Origin: a virus
Strand: one strand, 5' to 3'
Length of the DNA: 21,002 bases
IMG/VR virus record: IMGVR_UViG_3300033145_001678
Coordinates: 1 to 21,002 of that record
Shown: in pieces, positions 1 through 7,758 of the stretch
Layout: each line of letters opens with the position of its first letter
How positions within the stretch are numbered: position 1 is the first letter of the stretch
Notes under the pieces: model-generated
The model's input: only the letters and a program-made list of their open reading frames with translations
Told to the model about the DNA's origin: nothing
The model's database searches: none
Program-made: the position numbers and the translations under genes

Positions 1-96
1 CTTGACGAGTTCCAGCCGGTGGATGACGAGCCGCCCCGGCTCGACGAGAAAGCGCCGGTAACGTGCCCGAAGTGCGGCCATGAGTTCACGCCCTGA
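1..96 (+). CDS. C-terminal end of a zinc-ribbon-tailed protein (5' truncated)
   Basis: Frame 1 is open from the window edge and encodes 31 residues ending in TCPKCGHEFTP before TGA at 94-96. The visible part is an acidic, proline-rich linker followed by one CxxC knuckle. The gene overlaps the start of the Mom-family gene by 17 nt. In phage Mu the small zinc-finger protein Com is encoded just upstream of, and overlapping, mom and activates its translation, so a Com-like role is possible. The knuckle here is at the extreme C-terminus, which fits equally well with the tail of a longer phage protein, for example a ParB-like or DNA methyltransferase protein with a terminal zinc ribbon. The N-terminal part is outside the window, so no function can be assigned. 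Confidence 0.7.
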   Translation, partial: LDEFQPVDDEPPRLDEKAPVTCPKCGHEFTP

Positions 97-775
97 CCTG
101 AAACTCGCGTGGTGTTCGCACAAGGCGGTGAAGTACGCTGTCGAGCATTGGCATTATTCCAGACGGATGCCGCGATTCAAGCTCGTATCGATCGGCGCTT
201 GGGAAGACGGCCAATTTGTCGGTGCGGTGATCTTTGGTCAGGGGGCAACGCCAGAGATCGGGAAACCCTTTGGCATGTCGCGCCTCGAAGTGTGCGAATT
301 GGTGCGCGTTGCCCTTCGGGACCGGAAGACGCCGACAAGCCGCATTGTTGCGATTGCCCTGCGGATGTTGCACCGACACTGCCCCCAGACACGGCTCGTC
401 GTATCATTCGCCGATTCGGCCCAGGGCCACATCGGGACGATCTACCAAGCGGGCGGATGGGTCTATGTTGGCTCGTACACGCATCATGCCTACCTCGTGG
501 GTGGCGTCATTGTACATCCGAAGACATTGCATTCACGGTATGGCATTGGTGGACAGTCTATCCCGTGGCTTCGTAAGCATATCGACCCGGTAGCCAGTCG
601 GATCAATGTGCCGCCGAAATACAAGTATGTGATGGCATTCGATCAGGCCGGGCAGGACGTGATTACACCACTAGGAAAGCCGTATCCCAAACGCGCCGGA
701 AGTGATACCGGCGACACGCCGGCCGTCCAGGCCGGAGAGGGCGGATCGACACCGACCCCGGCGCTTACGACATGA
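80..775 (+). CDS. mom: Mom-family adenine modification protein
   Basis: This 231-residue protein resembles phage Mu Mom, a GNAT-fold enzyme that converts DNA adenine to a carbamoylmethyl-type derivative and protects phage DNA from restriction. Family-like features seen here are VEHWHYSRRMP at residues 21-31, the ELVRVAL segment near 73-79, the FADSAQGHIGTIYQAGGW stretch at about 110-127, and a C-terminal tail with KPYPKRAGS and a Gly-rich GGSTPTPAL end. The length is close to that of Mu Mom. The ATG at 80 lies inside the end of the preceding zinc-ribbon gene, suggesting translational coupling, and the stop overlaps the terminase small subunit start (ATGA). A position directly before terS is common for mom-like genes in environmental phages, from memory. 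The catalytic residues were not verified. Confidence 0.85.
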   Translation: MSSRPDLKLAWCSHKAVKYAVEHWHYSRRMPRFKLVSIGAWEDGQFVGAVIFGQGATPEIGKPFGMSRLEVCELVRVALRDRKTPTSRIVAIALRMLHRHCPQTRLVVSFADSAQGHIGTIYQAGGWVYVGSYTHHAYLVGGVIVHPKTLHSRYGIGGQSIPWLRKHIDPVASRINVPPKYKYVMAFDQAGQDVITPLGKPYPKRAGSDTGDTPAVQAGEGGSTPTPALTT

Positions 776-1242
776 AGGGAAGAAAGCCAATACCGTCGAA
801 GATCAAGGCGCTGCGGGGCCACCCGGACAAACGGCCCCATGCGGCGAAGGGTGAGCCTGCGCCGCCACCGGGCCTGCCGGACTGCCCGAATCACCTGTCG
901 CTTGAGGCGAAGGGCGAATGGGCGAGGATCACTGACGAATTGGCCGCCTGTGGCCTGTTGACGAGGATCGATCGGGCGGCTCTGGCCGCATACTGCCAAG
1001 CGTGGGGGCGGTGGGTTCAGGCCGAGCAGGAATTGAAGAAAACCAGCCTCGTAGTCAAGACCACTGCGGGCAACGTCATTCAGAACCCCTATCTGTCCAT
1101 CGCAAATAAAGCGATCGAGATCATGTACAGGTTGCTGGCTGAATTCGGCATGACGCCGTCGGCGAGGTCGCGGATCAAGATCGATGGGCCGCAGCACGAG
1201 GATAAGCTGGAAAAACTGTTGCGGGTCCATAAGGGAGCATAA
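772..1242 (+). CDS. terS: Phage terminase small subunit, P27 family
   Basis: This 156-residue protein begins MKGRKPIPSKIKALRGHPDK, the basic N-terminus typical of P27-type small terminases (Terminase_4). It continues with a helical core including LTRIDRAALAAYCQAWGRW, a predicted winged-helix/oligomerisation region. A conserved segment near residues 119-136 (EFGMTPSARSRIKID) closes the family signature. The small subunit recognises phage DNA and regulates the large-subunit motor during packaging. The start overlaps the mom stop by 4 nt. The stop codon shares one base with the terL start (TAATG), so the genes form one translational unit. Length and context match the family. Confidence 0.93.
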   Translation: MKGRKPIPSKIKALRGHPDKRPHAAKGEPAPPPGLPDCPNHLSLEAKGEWARITDELAACGLLTRIDRAALAAYCQAWGRWVQAEQELKKTSLVVKTTAGNVIQNPYLSIANKAIEIMYRLLAEFGMTPSARSRIKIDGPQHEDKLEKLLRVHKGA

Positions 1243-3893
1243 TGGCCGCCAAGAAGCGCGGACCATCGGCGGTGTCAAAGCGGGCGATCCGCAGCGGGAT
1301 CGATGAGCGGGCGATTGCGGAGGGCTGTTATTTCGACCTGCCGGCGGCGCACCATGTGCGGGAGTTCTTCCGGGAGTTCCTATGTCATAGCAAGGGAGAG
1401 TGGGCCGGCCAGCCGTTTCTCCTTCTGCCGTGGCAGTGGGATGATGTCGTCAAGCCGCTCTTCGGCTGGAAGCGGCGGGACGGCAGCAGGCGGTATCGCA
1501 AGGCTTATATCGAGATCGCCAAAAAATCCGGGAAGGCGCTCGCGTTGGACACACCGCTTCCGACGCCCGATGGGTGGACGGCAATGGGTGATATCGACGT
1601 CGGGGCAACGCTATTCGACGAGAATGGCGAGACCTGCACAGTAGTTGCGGCAACGTCTGTTATGTTGGGCCGCCCATGCCACCGCGTGCATTTCTCGGAC
1701 GATACGGAGATCATCGCCGATGCAGACCACGAATGGCAAACCCGCAGTCTGGCCAAGCACTACAAGATGGGCGTAAGGACGACCGCCGAGATCGCCGCGA
1801 CGATTAGCACTCGCACCGATGGTGCCCGAAATCATTCAGTGCCAGTCGCTGGGCCATTACAGCAGCCGAATCGCGAGTTGCCAATCCATCCATACGTGCT
1901 GGGGATATGGCTTGGCGACGGCCATTCGACTAGCGGCCGCATTACCTGCGGATACGAAGATCTCGCGATTATCGACGAGATACGCAATTGCGGCGAAACC
2001 GTCGAAGAGCGCCCGACGAAGAATGATGGATCAGGCTGTTTTATTATTGGTCGCACTTGTTCGCCAAAGACATCGTTTCAGGCGCGGCTGCGACAGATAG
2101 GCGTCTTCAATAATAAGCATATCCCGGTCGAATACTTGCGGGCCTCAATTCCCCAGCGAGTCGCTCTGCTGCAGGGGCTGATGGACTCGGACGGCTACGC
2201 GGGCGCACGCGGCCAATGCGAGTTCACTACAACCAAGGAAACATTGCGCGATGGGATGCTTGAGTTATTGCGCGGCCTGGGCCACAAGCCAATGCTGGGA
2301 TCTGGTCGGGCGACTATATACGGCAAGGACTGTGGCCCAAAATATCGCGTTCGCTTCCACGCCACGAGACGACAACGAGCCTTTCGGCTTGAGCGTAAAT
2401 GGCGGCGGCAGTTGCCGTCCCCCGACCGGAGCCGCCGGTGCATGATGCGGCAGATCGTGAGCGCGGACGCGATTGAAAGCGTCCCTGTCCGCTGCATAGA
2501 GGTCGATTCCCCATCCCGGTTATATCTTGCCGGGCCAGGCATGGTGCCAACGCATAACAGCACCCTATGTGCGGGCCTGAGCCTGTATCTGTTGATTGCA
2601 GACGGGGAGATCGGGGCCGAAGTCTATTCCGCCGCGGCTGACCGGGAGCAAGCGGGTATCGTCTTCCGCGAAGCGGCTACGATGGTGCGGGCGTCGCGGG
2701 AGTTGGCGGATCACGTTGAGGTCATCGACAGCCGCAAGCGAATCACGTTTCAGCGGACGGGATCGTACTTGCAGGCGCTGAGCCGCGAGAGCGGGTCGAA
2801 CGAAGGCCTGAACATCCATGGCCTGATTTTCGACGAACTGCACGCGCAAAAGACACGGGATTTGTGGGACGCGCTGACCTACGGGGGGGCAGCGCGTCGC
2901 CAGCCGCTCGCCATCGCCATTACCACGGCGGGATTCGACCGGCATTCGATTTGTTACGAACAACGGGAATATGCGCTTCAGGTTTTGGACGGGCGGATAC
3001 CCGACTGGACTTTCTTTCCCTATGTTTGCGCAGCGGACGAGGGCGACGATTGGACCGCCCCGCAGACCTGGGCGAAGGCGAATCCGAGCCTAGGGGTTAC
3101 GGTCAAGGAGGGGGAACTTGCGGAGGCGTGCGCCGAGGCGCAAGCGTCGCCGCTGAAAGAGAATTCGTTCAAGCGGTACAGACTCAATATCTGGACCGAA
3201 CAGGACGTGCGATTCTTGCAAATGAATGAATGGGATGCCTGTGGGAGCGCGGTTGATCCGGAAGCATTACGAGGGCGGCCCTGTTACGCGGGCCTGGACC
3301 TGGCGAGTACGCGCGACCTGAATGCCTTTGTCTTGTTCTTCCCGGACGACGGAAACGCCGTGCTGCCCTACTTCTGGATACCACAGGACACGGCCCGCGA
3401 GCGGGAGCGCAGGGATAAAGCCCCGTACTTGACGTGGGCCAAAGAGGGTCTGATTGAGCTGACGCCGGGCAATGTCGCGGATTACGACCGTATTCGGGCG
3501 CGGGTCAACGAGATTGAGGAGCAGTACGATATTCAAGAGATCGCGATCGATCGCTGGAACTCGCTTCAATTGCAAACGCAGCTCGATGACGATGGATTCA
3601 CCGTTGTCCCCTTCGGTCAGGGCATGGTTTCGATGTCAGCCCCGACGAAGGAATTGGAGAGGCTGATACTCGCCCGTCAACTCGCCCACGGGGGGCACCC
3701 GGTCTTGCGGTGGATGGCGGGTAATATCAGCGTGAAAGAAGACGCGGCTGGCAATATCAAGCCGGACAAGGATAAGTCAACGGAAAAAATCGATGGAATC
3801 GTCGCGCTTATCATGGCGATTGGCCGGGCGATGGTGCGCAAGGAAGGTAGCGACAACGTATACGATGAGCGGGGGCTGCTGTCGGTAGGATGA
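1242..3893 (+). CDS. terL: Terminase large subunit precursor with in-frame intein
   Basis: The 883-residue precursor is the packaging ATPase/nuclease of the HK97-like Terminase_1 group. The first extein (residues 1-98) has the LLPWQW adenine-binding motif and ends in KKSGK, the first part of Walker A. An intein occupies residues 99-439. The second extein resumes at STLCAGLSLYLL, so removing the intein restores KSGKST. Walker B with the catalytic Glu is LIFDELHA at about residues 528-535. The RNase H-like nuclease starts at YAGLDLASTRD (about 682-691). Further acidic positions lie in AIDRW and the terminal DGIVALIMAI segment. Spliced length would be 542 residues, normal for the family. The unspliced precursor should lack a working ATP site. 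Confidence 0.95.
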   Translation: MAAKKRGPSAVSKRAIRSGIDERAIAEGCYFDLPAAHHVREFFREFLCHSKGEWAGQPFLLLPWQWDDVVKPLFGWKRRDGSRRYRKAYIEIAKKSGKALALDTPLPTPDGWTAMGDIDVGATLFDENGETCTVVAATSVMLGRPCHRVHFSDDTEIIADADHEWQTRSLAKHYKMGVRTTAEIAATISTRTDGARNHSVPVAGPLQQPNRELPIHPYVLGIWLGDGHSTSGRITCGYEDLAIIDEIRNCGETVEERPTKNDGSGCFIIGRTCSPKTSFQARLRQIGVFNNKHIPVEYLRASIPQRVALLQGLMDSDGYAGARGQCEFTTTKETLRDGMLELLRGLGHKPMLGSGRATIYGKDCGPKYRVRFHATRRQRAFRLERKWRRQLPSPDRSRRCMMRQIVSADAIESVPVRCIEVDSPSRLYLAGPGMVPTHNSTLCAGLSLYLLIADGEIGAEVYSAAADREQAGIVFREAATMVRASRELADHVEVIDSRKRITFQRTGSYLQALSRESGSNEGLNIHGLIFDELHAQKTRDLWDALTYGGAARRQPLAIAITTAGFDRHSICYEQREYALQVLDGRIPDWTFFPYVCAADEGDDWTAPQTWAKANPSLGVTVKEGELAEACAEAQASPLKENSFKRYRLNIWTEQDVRFLQMNEWDACGSAVDPEALRGRPCYAGLDLASTRDLNAFVLFFPDDGNAVLPYFWIPQDTARERERRDKAPYLTWAKEGLIELTPGNVADYDRIRARVNEIEEQYDIQEIAIDRWNSLQLQTQLDDDGFTVVPFGQGMVSMSAPTKELERLILARQLAHGGHPVLRWMAGNISVKEDAAGNIKPDKDKSTEKIDGIVALIMAIGRAMVRKEGSDNVYDERGLLSVG
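1536..2558 (+). mobile_element. Class 3 (WCT-type) intein with LAGLIDADG homing endonuclease, in terL Walker A
   Basis: A 341-residue insertion lies between extein Lys98 (codon 1533) and Ser440 (codon 2559). It starts ALALDTPLPTPDGW, so position 1 is Ala rather than Cys or Ser. In intein numbering, block B holds DHEW with His65 and Trp67, block F holds Cys320 in VRCIEVD, and block G is PTHN with Thr339, His340 and Asn341. The +1 residue is Ser. Trp/Cys/Thr at these positions with a non-nucleophilic first residue is the published hallmark of class 3 inteins, which splice through the block F Cys and are thought to be of phage origin. Two LAGLIDADG motifs, VLGIWLGDG (121-129) and LLQGLMDSDG (211-220), keep their acidic residues, so homing activity is plausible. 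Parts of the endonuclease region, about 2030-2120, look more AT-rich than the exteins. Confidence 0.92.
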
Positions 3894-3894
3894 C

Positions 3895-4074
3895 ATGAAA
3901 GCGAAGCTCAAACGACTGGGGCGGCGGCTCTCGCAGATACCGGCGGTCAGCGCGGTCGCCCTGCTTGGCATACTGCTGATCGGGGCCGGGGTGTGGCTCA
4001 TGTCGCCGGCGTGGTCGCTTATCGTCGTCGGGGGCCTTTGCTGGCTGGATAGTGCTTTCGGTCCGAGGAAATGA
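3895..4074 (+). CDS. Small two-helix membrane protein
   Basis: This 59-residue ORF starts one base after the terL stop. It has a basic N-terminus (MKAKLKRLGRRL), a hydrophobic segment from about residue 17 to 36 (VSAVALLGILLIGAGVWLM), a short turn (SPAW) and a second hydrophobic stretch (SLIVVGGLCWL, 41-51), ending in GPRK. It is probably an inner-membrane hairpin protein. Small membrane proteins of unknown role occur at the terL-portal junction in other phages. It is too short for a family call. Tight spacing and coherent amphipathic design support it as a real gene. A holin-like role is possible but not supported by position. Confidence 0.65.
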   Translation: MKAKLKRLGRRLSQIPAVSAVALLGILLIGAGVWLMSPAWSLIVVGGLCWLDSAFGPRK

Positions 4075-4091
4075 GGGAAACGAGGGAATAA

Positions 4092-6842
4092 ATGGGCCTT
4101 TTGGCCGCAATCATAGACCCGAAAGCCGAATTTCGCAGCGGGTTCGCCAATCCCGCGCAGTGGCTTATCGACGCGCTGGGCGCCGGTCCGTCGGCGTCCG
4201 GCATATCGGTCACGGAAGCGAACGCCCTGAAGTTCTCGGCCGTTTACGCATCGCATCGAATCATCGGCGAAACTGTCGGGAGCCTGCCGTTCCTGGTTTA
4301 CAAGCGGGGTGATGATGATGGTCGCCACCGTGCGCCGGAGCACTCAGTATACAAGGTCCTCCACGATCAGGCGAACCCTCATATGACGGCTATGGTCTTT
4401 CGCGAGACGTTGCAGGGGCACATTCTGGGATGGGGCAACGGGTATGCGGAGATCGCGCGGGATGGCAGCGGGAACGTGCGCGAGTTATGGCCGCTGGACC
4501 CCAGCCGGATCGGACCGGTGCTGGCCAGCGATGGCTCGCTCGAATACGTCTACAAGTATCAGAATGGGCAGAATGCGAAACACATCCCCGCCAAAGACGT
4601 TCTGCACATTCCGGGTCTCGGTTTTGATGGCTACATAGGCTATTCACCAATCCGCATGGCCCGCGAGGCCATCGGTCTCGGCCTGGCGGCGGAGCGGCAC
4701 GGGGCGACGTTCTTCGCGAATGACAGTCGGCCGGGCGGCGTATTGGAGCATCCGGGCGTAGTTGAGCAGGAGGCGCATGATCGACTGAAAGCCTCATGGG
4801 AGACGCTGCACAGCCGGGGCAGCGCCCATCGCATTGCTATACTTGAACAAGGCATGAAGTGGCAGGCGACGGCGATTCCGAACGAAGACGCCCAGTGGCT
4901 GGAGAGCCGGGCGTTCCAGGTTCGCGAGATCGCCCGTATATACCGAATTCCGCCGCACCTACTGGCGGACCTCGACCGCGCGACGTTCTGTATGCCCGCC
5001 GACACGGAAGTGCTGACGACGGGTGGTCCCGTCTCGATTGCTGACGTGAATGCGGGCGATGTCGTGTGTAGCTTCGACGAGACGGGCCAACAGCGACAGG
5101 CCACGGTATTACGCTCAGAATGCACCGGCGAAGACGAGATATTGTGCATTCGCACGACCAATCGTAGCGTCAGGATGAATGCCCGCCACAGGGTGGCTAT
5201 AAGGGCGAAGTCGCCGACTCCGCGACCGGGCGCGGGTGGGTATCAGTGCGTGACGTGGGAAACAGTCTGGCGACGGGCTGGCGAATTGAAAGTCGGCGAC
5301 GTACTGATTGCAGCGGACGGCATCGAGAGTGCGGGGCTGGAGCGGTGCCCGACGCGGGACGTGACCGAAGGCTTTGCGGAGTTCTGTGGCCTGCTGCTCG
5401 GCGACGGGAACATCAACAAGAATCACGGCGTCACGATTGCGCGTGCCGCTACGGCGCAGTATATGGACCATTACCGCGATGTAATGGCCGCCGAGTTTGT
5501 CTCTTACGACGGCGGCAACGGGCGAGAAGTACTGACCAAGACGCGGCCCGTGCATATCGGCGAGAGCGACCGGCAGACGCGGTTCTCGTCAGTGCTCGCT
5601 GCAAACGAGTTGACGGAACTAGGACTGGCCGGCACGGCACACACCAAATCGGTCCCCGGATGGGTATTTAAGCTCACGGACAAACTGCGGCTGGCGTTCC
5701 TTCGCGGCTTCCTCGATGCGGATGGTTCCGTTGACAAGAAAGGGCGGATTTCGTATTCGTCGTGCAACGAGAAGATGCTGTCACAGATTCGGCACTTGTG
5801 CATTGCCGTTGGTGTTCCGGTGACGAACATGCGATGCCAGGAAGGCGTGACGACGCTACCTAATGGCAGACAGATCGCATTCCGTCAGTATGCGTTCACG
5901 TGCTCCGACCCCGGCGCGAATCGCCGGATCGGGTCGAATGATCCCCGGTATGTCGCGCGAATGATGGCGGGCAAGCCAATCAATCGCAAGGGCCGCAAAT
6001 ACCCGCGGTATGGCGGCAAAGGCTTTGACGCGCCCGGCATGGCCCTATCGCGCATTACGAGTATCGACCACGATCCCGTGGAAAAAGTCTACGACCTGGA
6101 AGTGGACGGCACGCACTGCTTTATTGCCAACGGGGTCGTCGTCCACAACAGCAACATCGAAGCCCAGGGTATCGAGTTCGTGACCCACTGCATCCGGCCA
6201 TGGCTCGTGCGCTGGGAGCAGGAGTGCAACCGCAAGCTGCTGGCTAACGCGCCGGGTTATTTTTGTGAACATGTCGTCGACGGCCTGCTTCGCGGCGATA
6301 CGGCCAGCCGGTATAGCGCCTATGCGGTTGGCCGACAGTGGGGTTGGCTGAGCACCAACGAGATCCGCCGGCGAGAGAACATGAACCCGATCGACGGGGG
6401 CGACGAGTACCTGGTGCCCATGAATATGACCCCGGCGGCTAAGCGGGCGATCATCGCGGCGCACCGGCCGCTCTTGACAGATATTTGCGGGCGCATCCTG
6501 CGGCGCGAGGCGGGGGCGATCGAGTCAGCCTTGCGCCGCGAGGCGACGTGGAAGACCGAGATAGAGGCCTTCTATAGCGAGCATAGGCAGTTCATCGTCC
6601 GGGCGATTGCACCGGCGATAACGGCGTGCTTGGGCGCATTGCCGGCCACGGTGCGGGGCGATCGAAGCGCGGGTGATTACGCTTGGGGTTTTGCGGAAAC
6701 GCGAGTGCGCCGCGCGATGGCGAAGGCGGCCGATCTCGTTGGCGCGCAACAGACCGCCAGAGAATGTCGCGGCGGCGCGGCGGCGGCGTGGGCGGACGAG
6801 ATATTAACCGAACTGATCGGAGGAGAAAATACCGATGGCTGA
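4092..6842 (+). CDS. HK97-family portal protein precursor with in-frame intein
   Basis: The 916-residue precursor is the dodecameric DNA channel at the head vertex. Family features are SVTEANALKFSAVYASHRII near residues 37-56, followed by SLPFLVY. Further markers are the GNGYAEIARDGSGNV segment and LWPLDPSRI in the clip/stem region. The extein then has FQVREIARIYRIPPHLLADLDRATF (about 275-299), interrupted at the very conserved ATF/SNIE junction. Extein sequence resumes SNIEAQGIEFVTHCIRPW at residue 687. Spliced length is 529 residues. A C-terminal extension of about 110 residues after NPIDGGDEYL is helical and Ala/Arg-rich, longer than the HK97 portal, and of unknown role. The gene is preceded by GAGGGAAT-type ribosome-binding sequence. 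Its last 8 bases overlap the protease start. Confidence 0.95.
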   Translation: MGLLAAIIDPKAEFRSGFANPAQWLIDALGAGPSASGISVTEANALKFSAVYASHRIIGETVGSLPFLVYKRGDDDGRHRAPEHSVYKVLHDQANPHMTAMVFRETLQGHILGWGNGYAEIARDGSGNVRELWPLDPSRIGPVLASDGSLEYVYKYQNGQNAKHIPAKDVLHIPGLGFDGYIGYSPIRMAREAIGLGLAAERHGATFFANDSRPGGVLEHPGVVEQEAHDRLKASWETLHSRGSAHRIAILEQGMKWQATAIPNEDAQWLESRAFQVREIARIYRIPPHLLADLDRATFCMPADTEVLTTGGPVSIADVNAGDVVCSFDETGQQRQATVLRSECTGEDEILCIRTTNRSVRMNARHRVAIRAKSPTPRPGAGGYQCVTWETVWRRAGELKVGDVLIAADGIESAGLERCPTRDVTEGFAEFCGLLLGDGNINKNHGVTIARAATAQYMDHYRDVMAAEFVSYDGGNGREVLTKTRPVHIGESDRQTRFSSVLAANELTELGLAGTAHTKSVPGWVFKLTDKLRLAFLRGFLDADGSVDKKGRISYSSCNEKMLSQIRHLCIAVGVPVTNMRCQEGVTTLPNGRQIAFRQYAFTCSDPGANRRIGSNDPRYVARMMAGKPINRKGRKYPRYGGKGFDAPGMALSRITSIDHDPVEKVYDLEVDGTHCFIANGVVVHNSNIEAQGIEFVTHCIRPWLVRWEQECNRKLLANAPGYFCEHVVDGLLRGDTASRYSAYAVGRQWGWLSTNEIRRRENMNPIDGGDEYLVPMNMTPAAKRAIIAAHRPLLTDICGRILRREAGAIESALRREATWKTEIEAFYSEHRQFIVRAIAPAITACLGALPATVRGDRSAGDYAWGFAETRVRRAMAKAADLVGAQQTARECRGGAAAAWADEILTELIGGENTDG
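4989..6149 (+). mobile_element. Class 1 intein with LAGLIDADG homing endonuclease, in portal gene
   Basis: A 387-residue insertion occupies residues 300-686 of the portal precursor. It begins CMPADTEVLT (Cys1 nucleophile), has a block B-like segment with His67 (ARHRV), and ends VYDLEVDGTHCFIANG then VVVHN, giving the penultimate His386 and terminal Asn387. The +1 extein residue is Ser. This is the canonical class 1 arrangement, unlike the neighbouring terL intein. The endonuclease domain has two intact motifs, FCGLLLGDG (about 132-140) and LRGFLDADG (about 238-246), with both acidic residues present. The insertion site is a highly conserved portal segment, typical of inteins that persist because precise loss is hard. 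Splicing and homing are predicted, not demonstrated. Confidence 0.95.
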
Positions 6843-7581
6843 CAAGAAGGAACAAAACACAGAGCGGCGGGTGGTGGCCGTCGATGACGCCGAATTGCGA
6901 ATCGAGCCGGATGGCGATGGGCCGGGCAATATGACTGGCTACGCCGCTCGATTCAACAAGTGGAGCGTTGATCTCGGTGGCTTCGTGGAGCGGATTAAGC
7001 CGGGGGCGTTCGAGGATGCGATCGAGGGCGACGATATCCGGTCGCTCAAAAATCACGACTCGAACCTGCTGCTTGGCCGCGTCAGCGCCGGGACGCTTGA
7101 ACTTGAAGAGAATAAGACGGGCCTGCGGTTCAAGAACCCGCTGCCAAATACGACCGCCGGGCGCGATGTCGCGGAGGAAATCCGCCGGGGCGATCTGAGC
7201 GGATGCAGTTTCAGCTTCATCGTGGCCGATGATGGCGACGAGTGGGCGGAAAAGGACGGCGTTGTTAAGCGGACAATCCACAAGTTCAAGCGAATCTTCG
7301 ATGTTGGTCCCGTGACGTTCCCGGCCTATCCAGACACGAGCGTCGCGGTGCGCAGTTTGGAGGAGTTCCGCGCCGCGGAGGCGGCGGGCGAGGTCCCCGA
7401 TGAACCGGCGGCCGAGCGGAAGGAAAACGAGACGCCGCCAGAGACGCCGACGACTGAGGCGCTTCAAGCATCTCTTGACGCCGCGAAGGCGCGCGAACTG
7501 AAGCGTGAGGTGGAAAACGACATTATGCGGCAGATGCCGCTTCAGGTTGCAGTGGACGTTGCAGTGGATAAAGAGGAGTAG
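6835..7581 (+). CDS. HK97-family prohead maturation protease
   Basis: This 248-residue serine protease (Peptidase U35/assemblin fold) processes the capsid protein's scaffold domain during prohead maturation. Visible family motifs are GYAARFNKWSVDLGGFVERI (about 35-54), SLKNHD with the catalytic His near 74, and GDLSGCSFSF with the catalytic Ser near 125. VGPVTFPAYPDTSVAVRS completes the domain. The C-terminal 70 residues are acidic and helical, a likely internal scaffold tail. The ATG at 6835 is preceded by an AGGAG site (6821-6825) and overlaps the portal stop by 8 nt (ATGGCTGA). The order portal, protease, capsid is the HK97 order. Confidence 0.94.
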   Translation: MADKKEQNTERRVVAVDDAELRIEPDGDGPGNMTGYAARFNKWSVDLGGFVERIKPGAFEDAIEGDDIRSLKNHDSNLLLGRVSAGTLELEENKTGLRFKNPLPNTTAGRDVAEEIRRGDLSGCSFSFIVADDGDEWAEKDGVVKRTIHKFKRIFDVGPVTFPAYPDTSVAVRSLEEFRAAEAAGEVPDEPAAERKENETPPETPTTEALQASLDAAKARELKREVENDIMRQMPLQVAVDVAVDKEE

Positions 7582-7758
7582 GCCGCCGGGCGGCGCCGGG
7601 CCGAAGTCCGGTAGTCGCATGGTTGGCAACCGGGGAGTGCGACGGGGCGAACTCCGTTGGCCATACCCGCACGTTCGGACCGTAGATGCGGCCCGTCTTA
7701 CACGCGGCGGTCCGAGAGGATTGTCGTGAGGGATAAGTTTTTTGACGGAGGAATACAC
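7582..7758 (+). promoter_or_regulatory. Structured leader of the major capsid gene
   Basis: This 177-nt non-coding gap is the longest in the window. It holds a perfect 8-bp inverted repeat, TCGGACCG (7675-7682) and CGGTCCGA (7708-7715), with a 25-nt loop. A weaker GGAGT/ACTCC arm pair lies just upstream (about 7634-7655), and there is a GC-rich GCCGGGCGGCGCCGGGC tract near the start. A T-run (about 7737-7742) sits directly before the GGAGG ribosome-binding site at 7747-7751. The hairpin is separated from the T-run by over 20 nt, so it is not a classical terminator. A processing, stability or translation-control element for high capsid expression is an inference. No convincing -35/-10 pair was found. 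Confidence 0.4.

Noticed and set aside
643-1278. A 211-codon minus-strand frame opposite mom end and terS
   Set aside because: It is Arg/Pro-rich antisense sequence lying over two well-supported genes.
7657-7758. N-terminal extension of the capsid gene to an ATG at 7657
   Set aside because: The internal ATG at 7759 has a well-spaced GGAGG site and begins the typical coiled-coil delta domain, while the extension is unlike capsid N-termini and covers the hairpin region.
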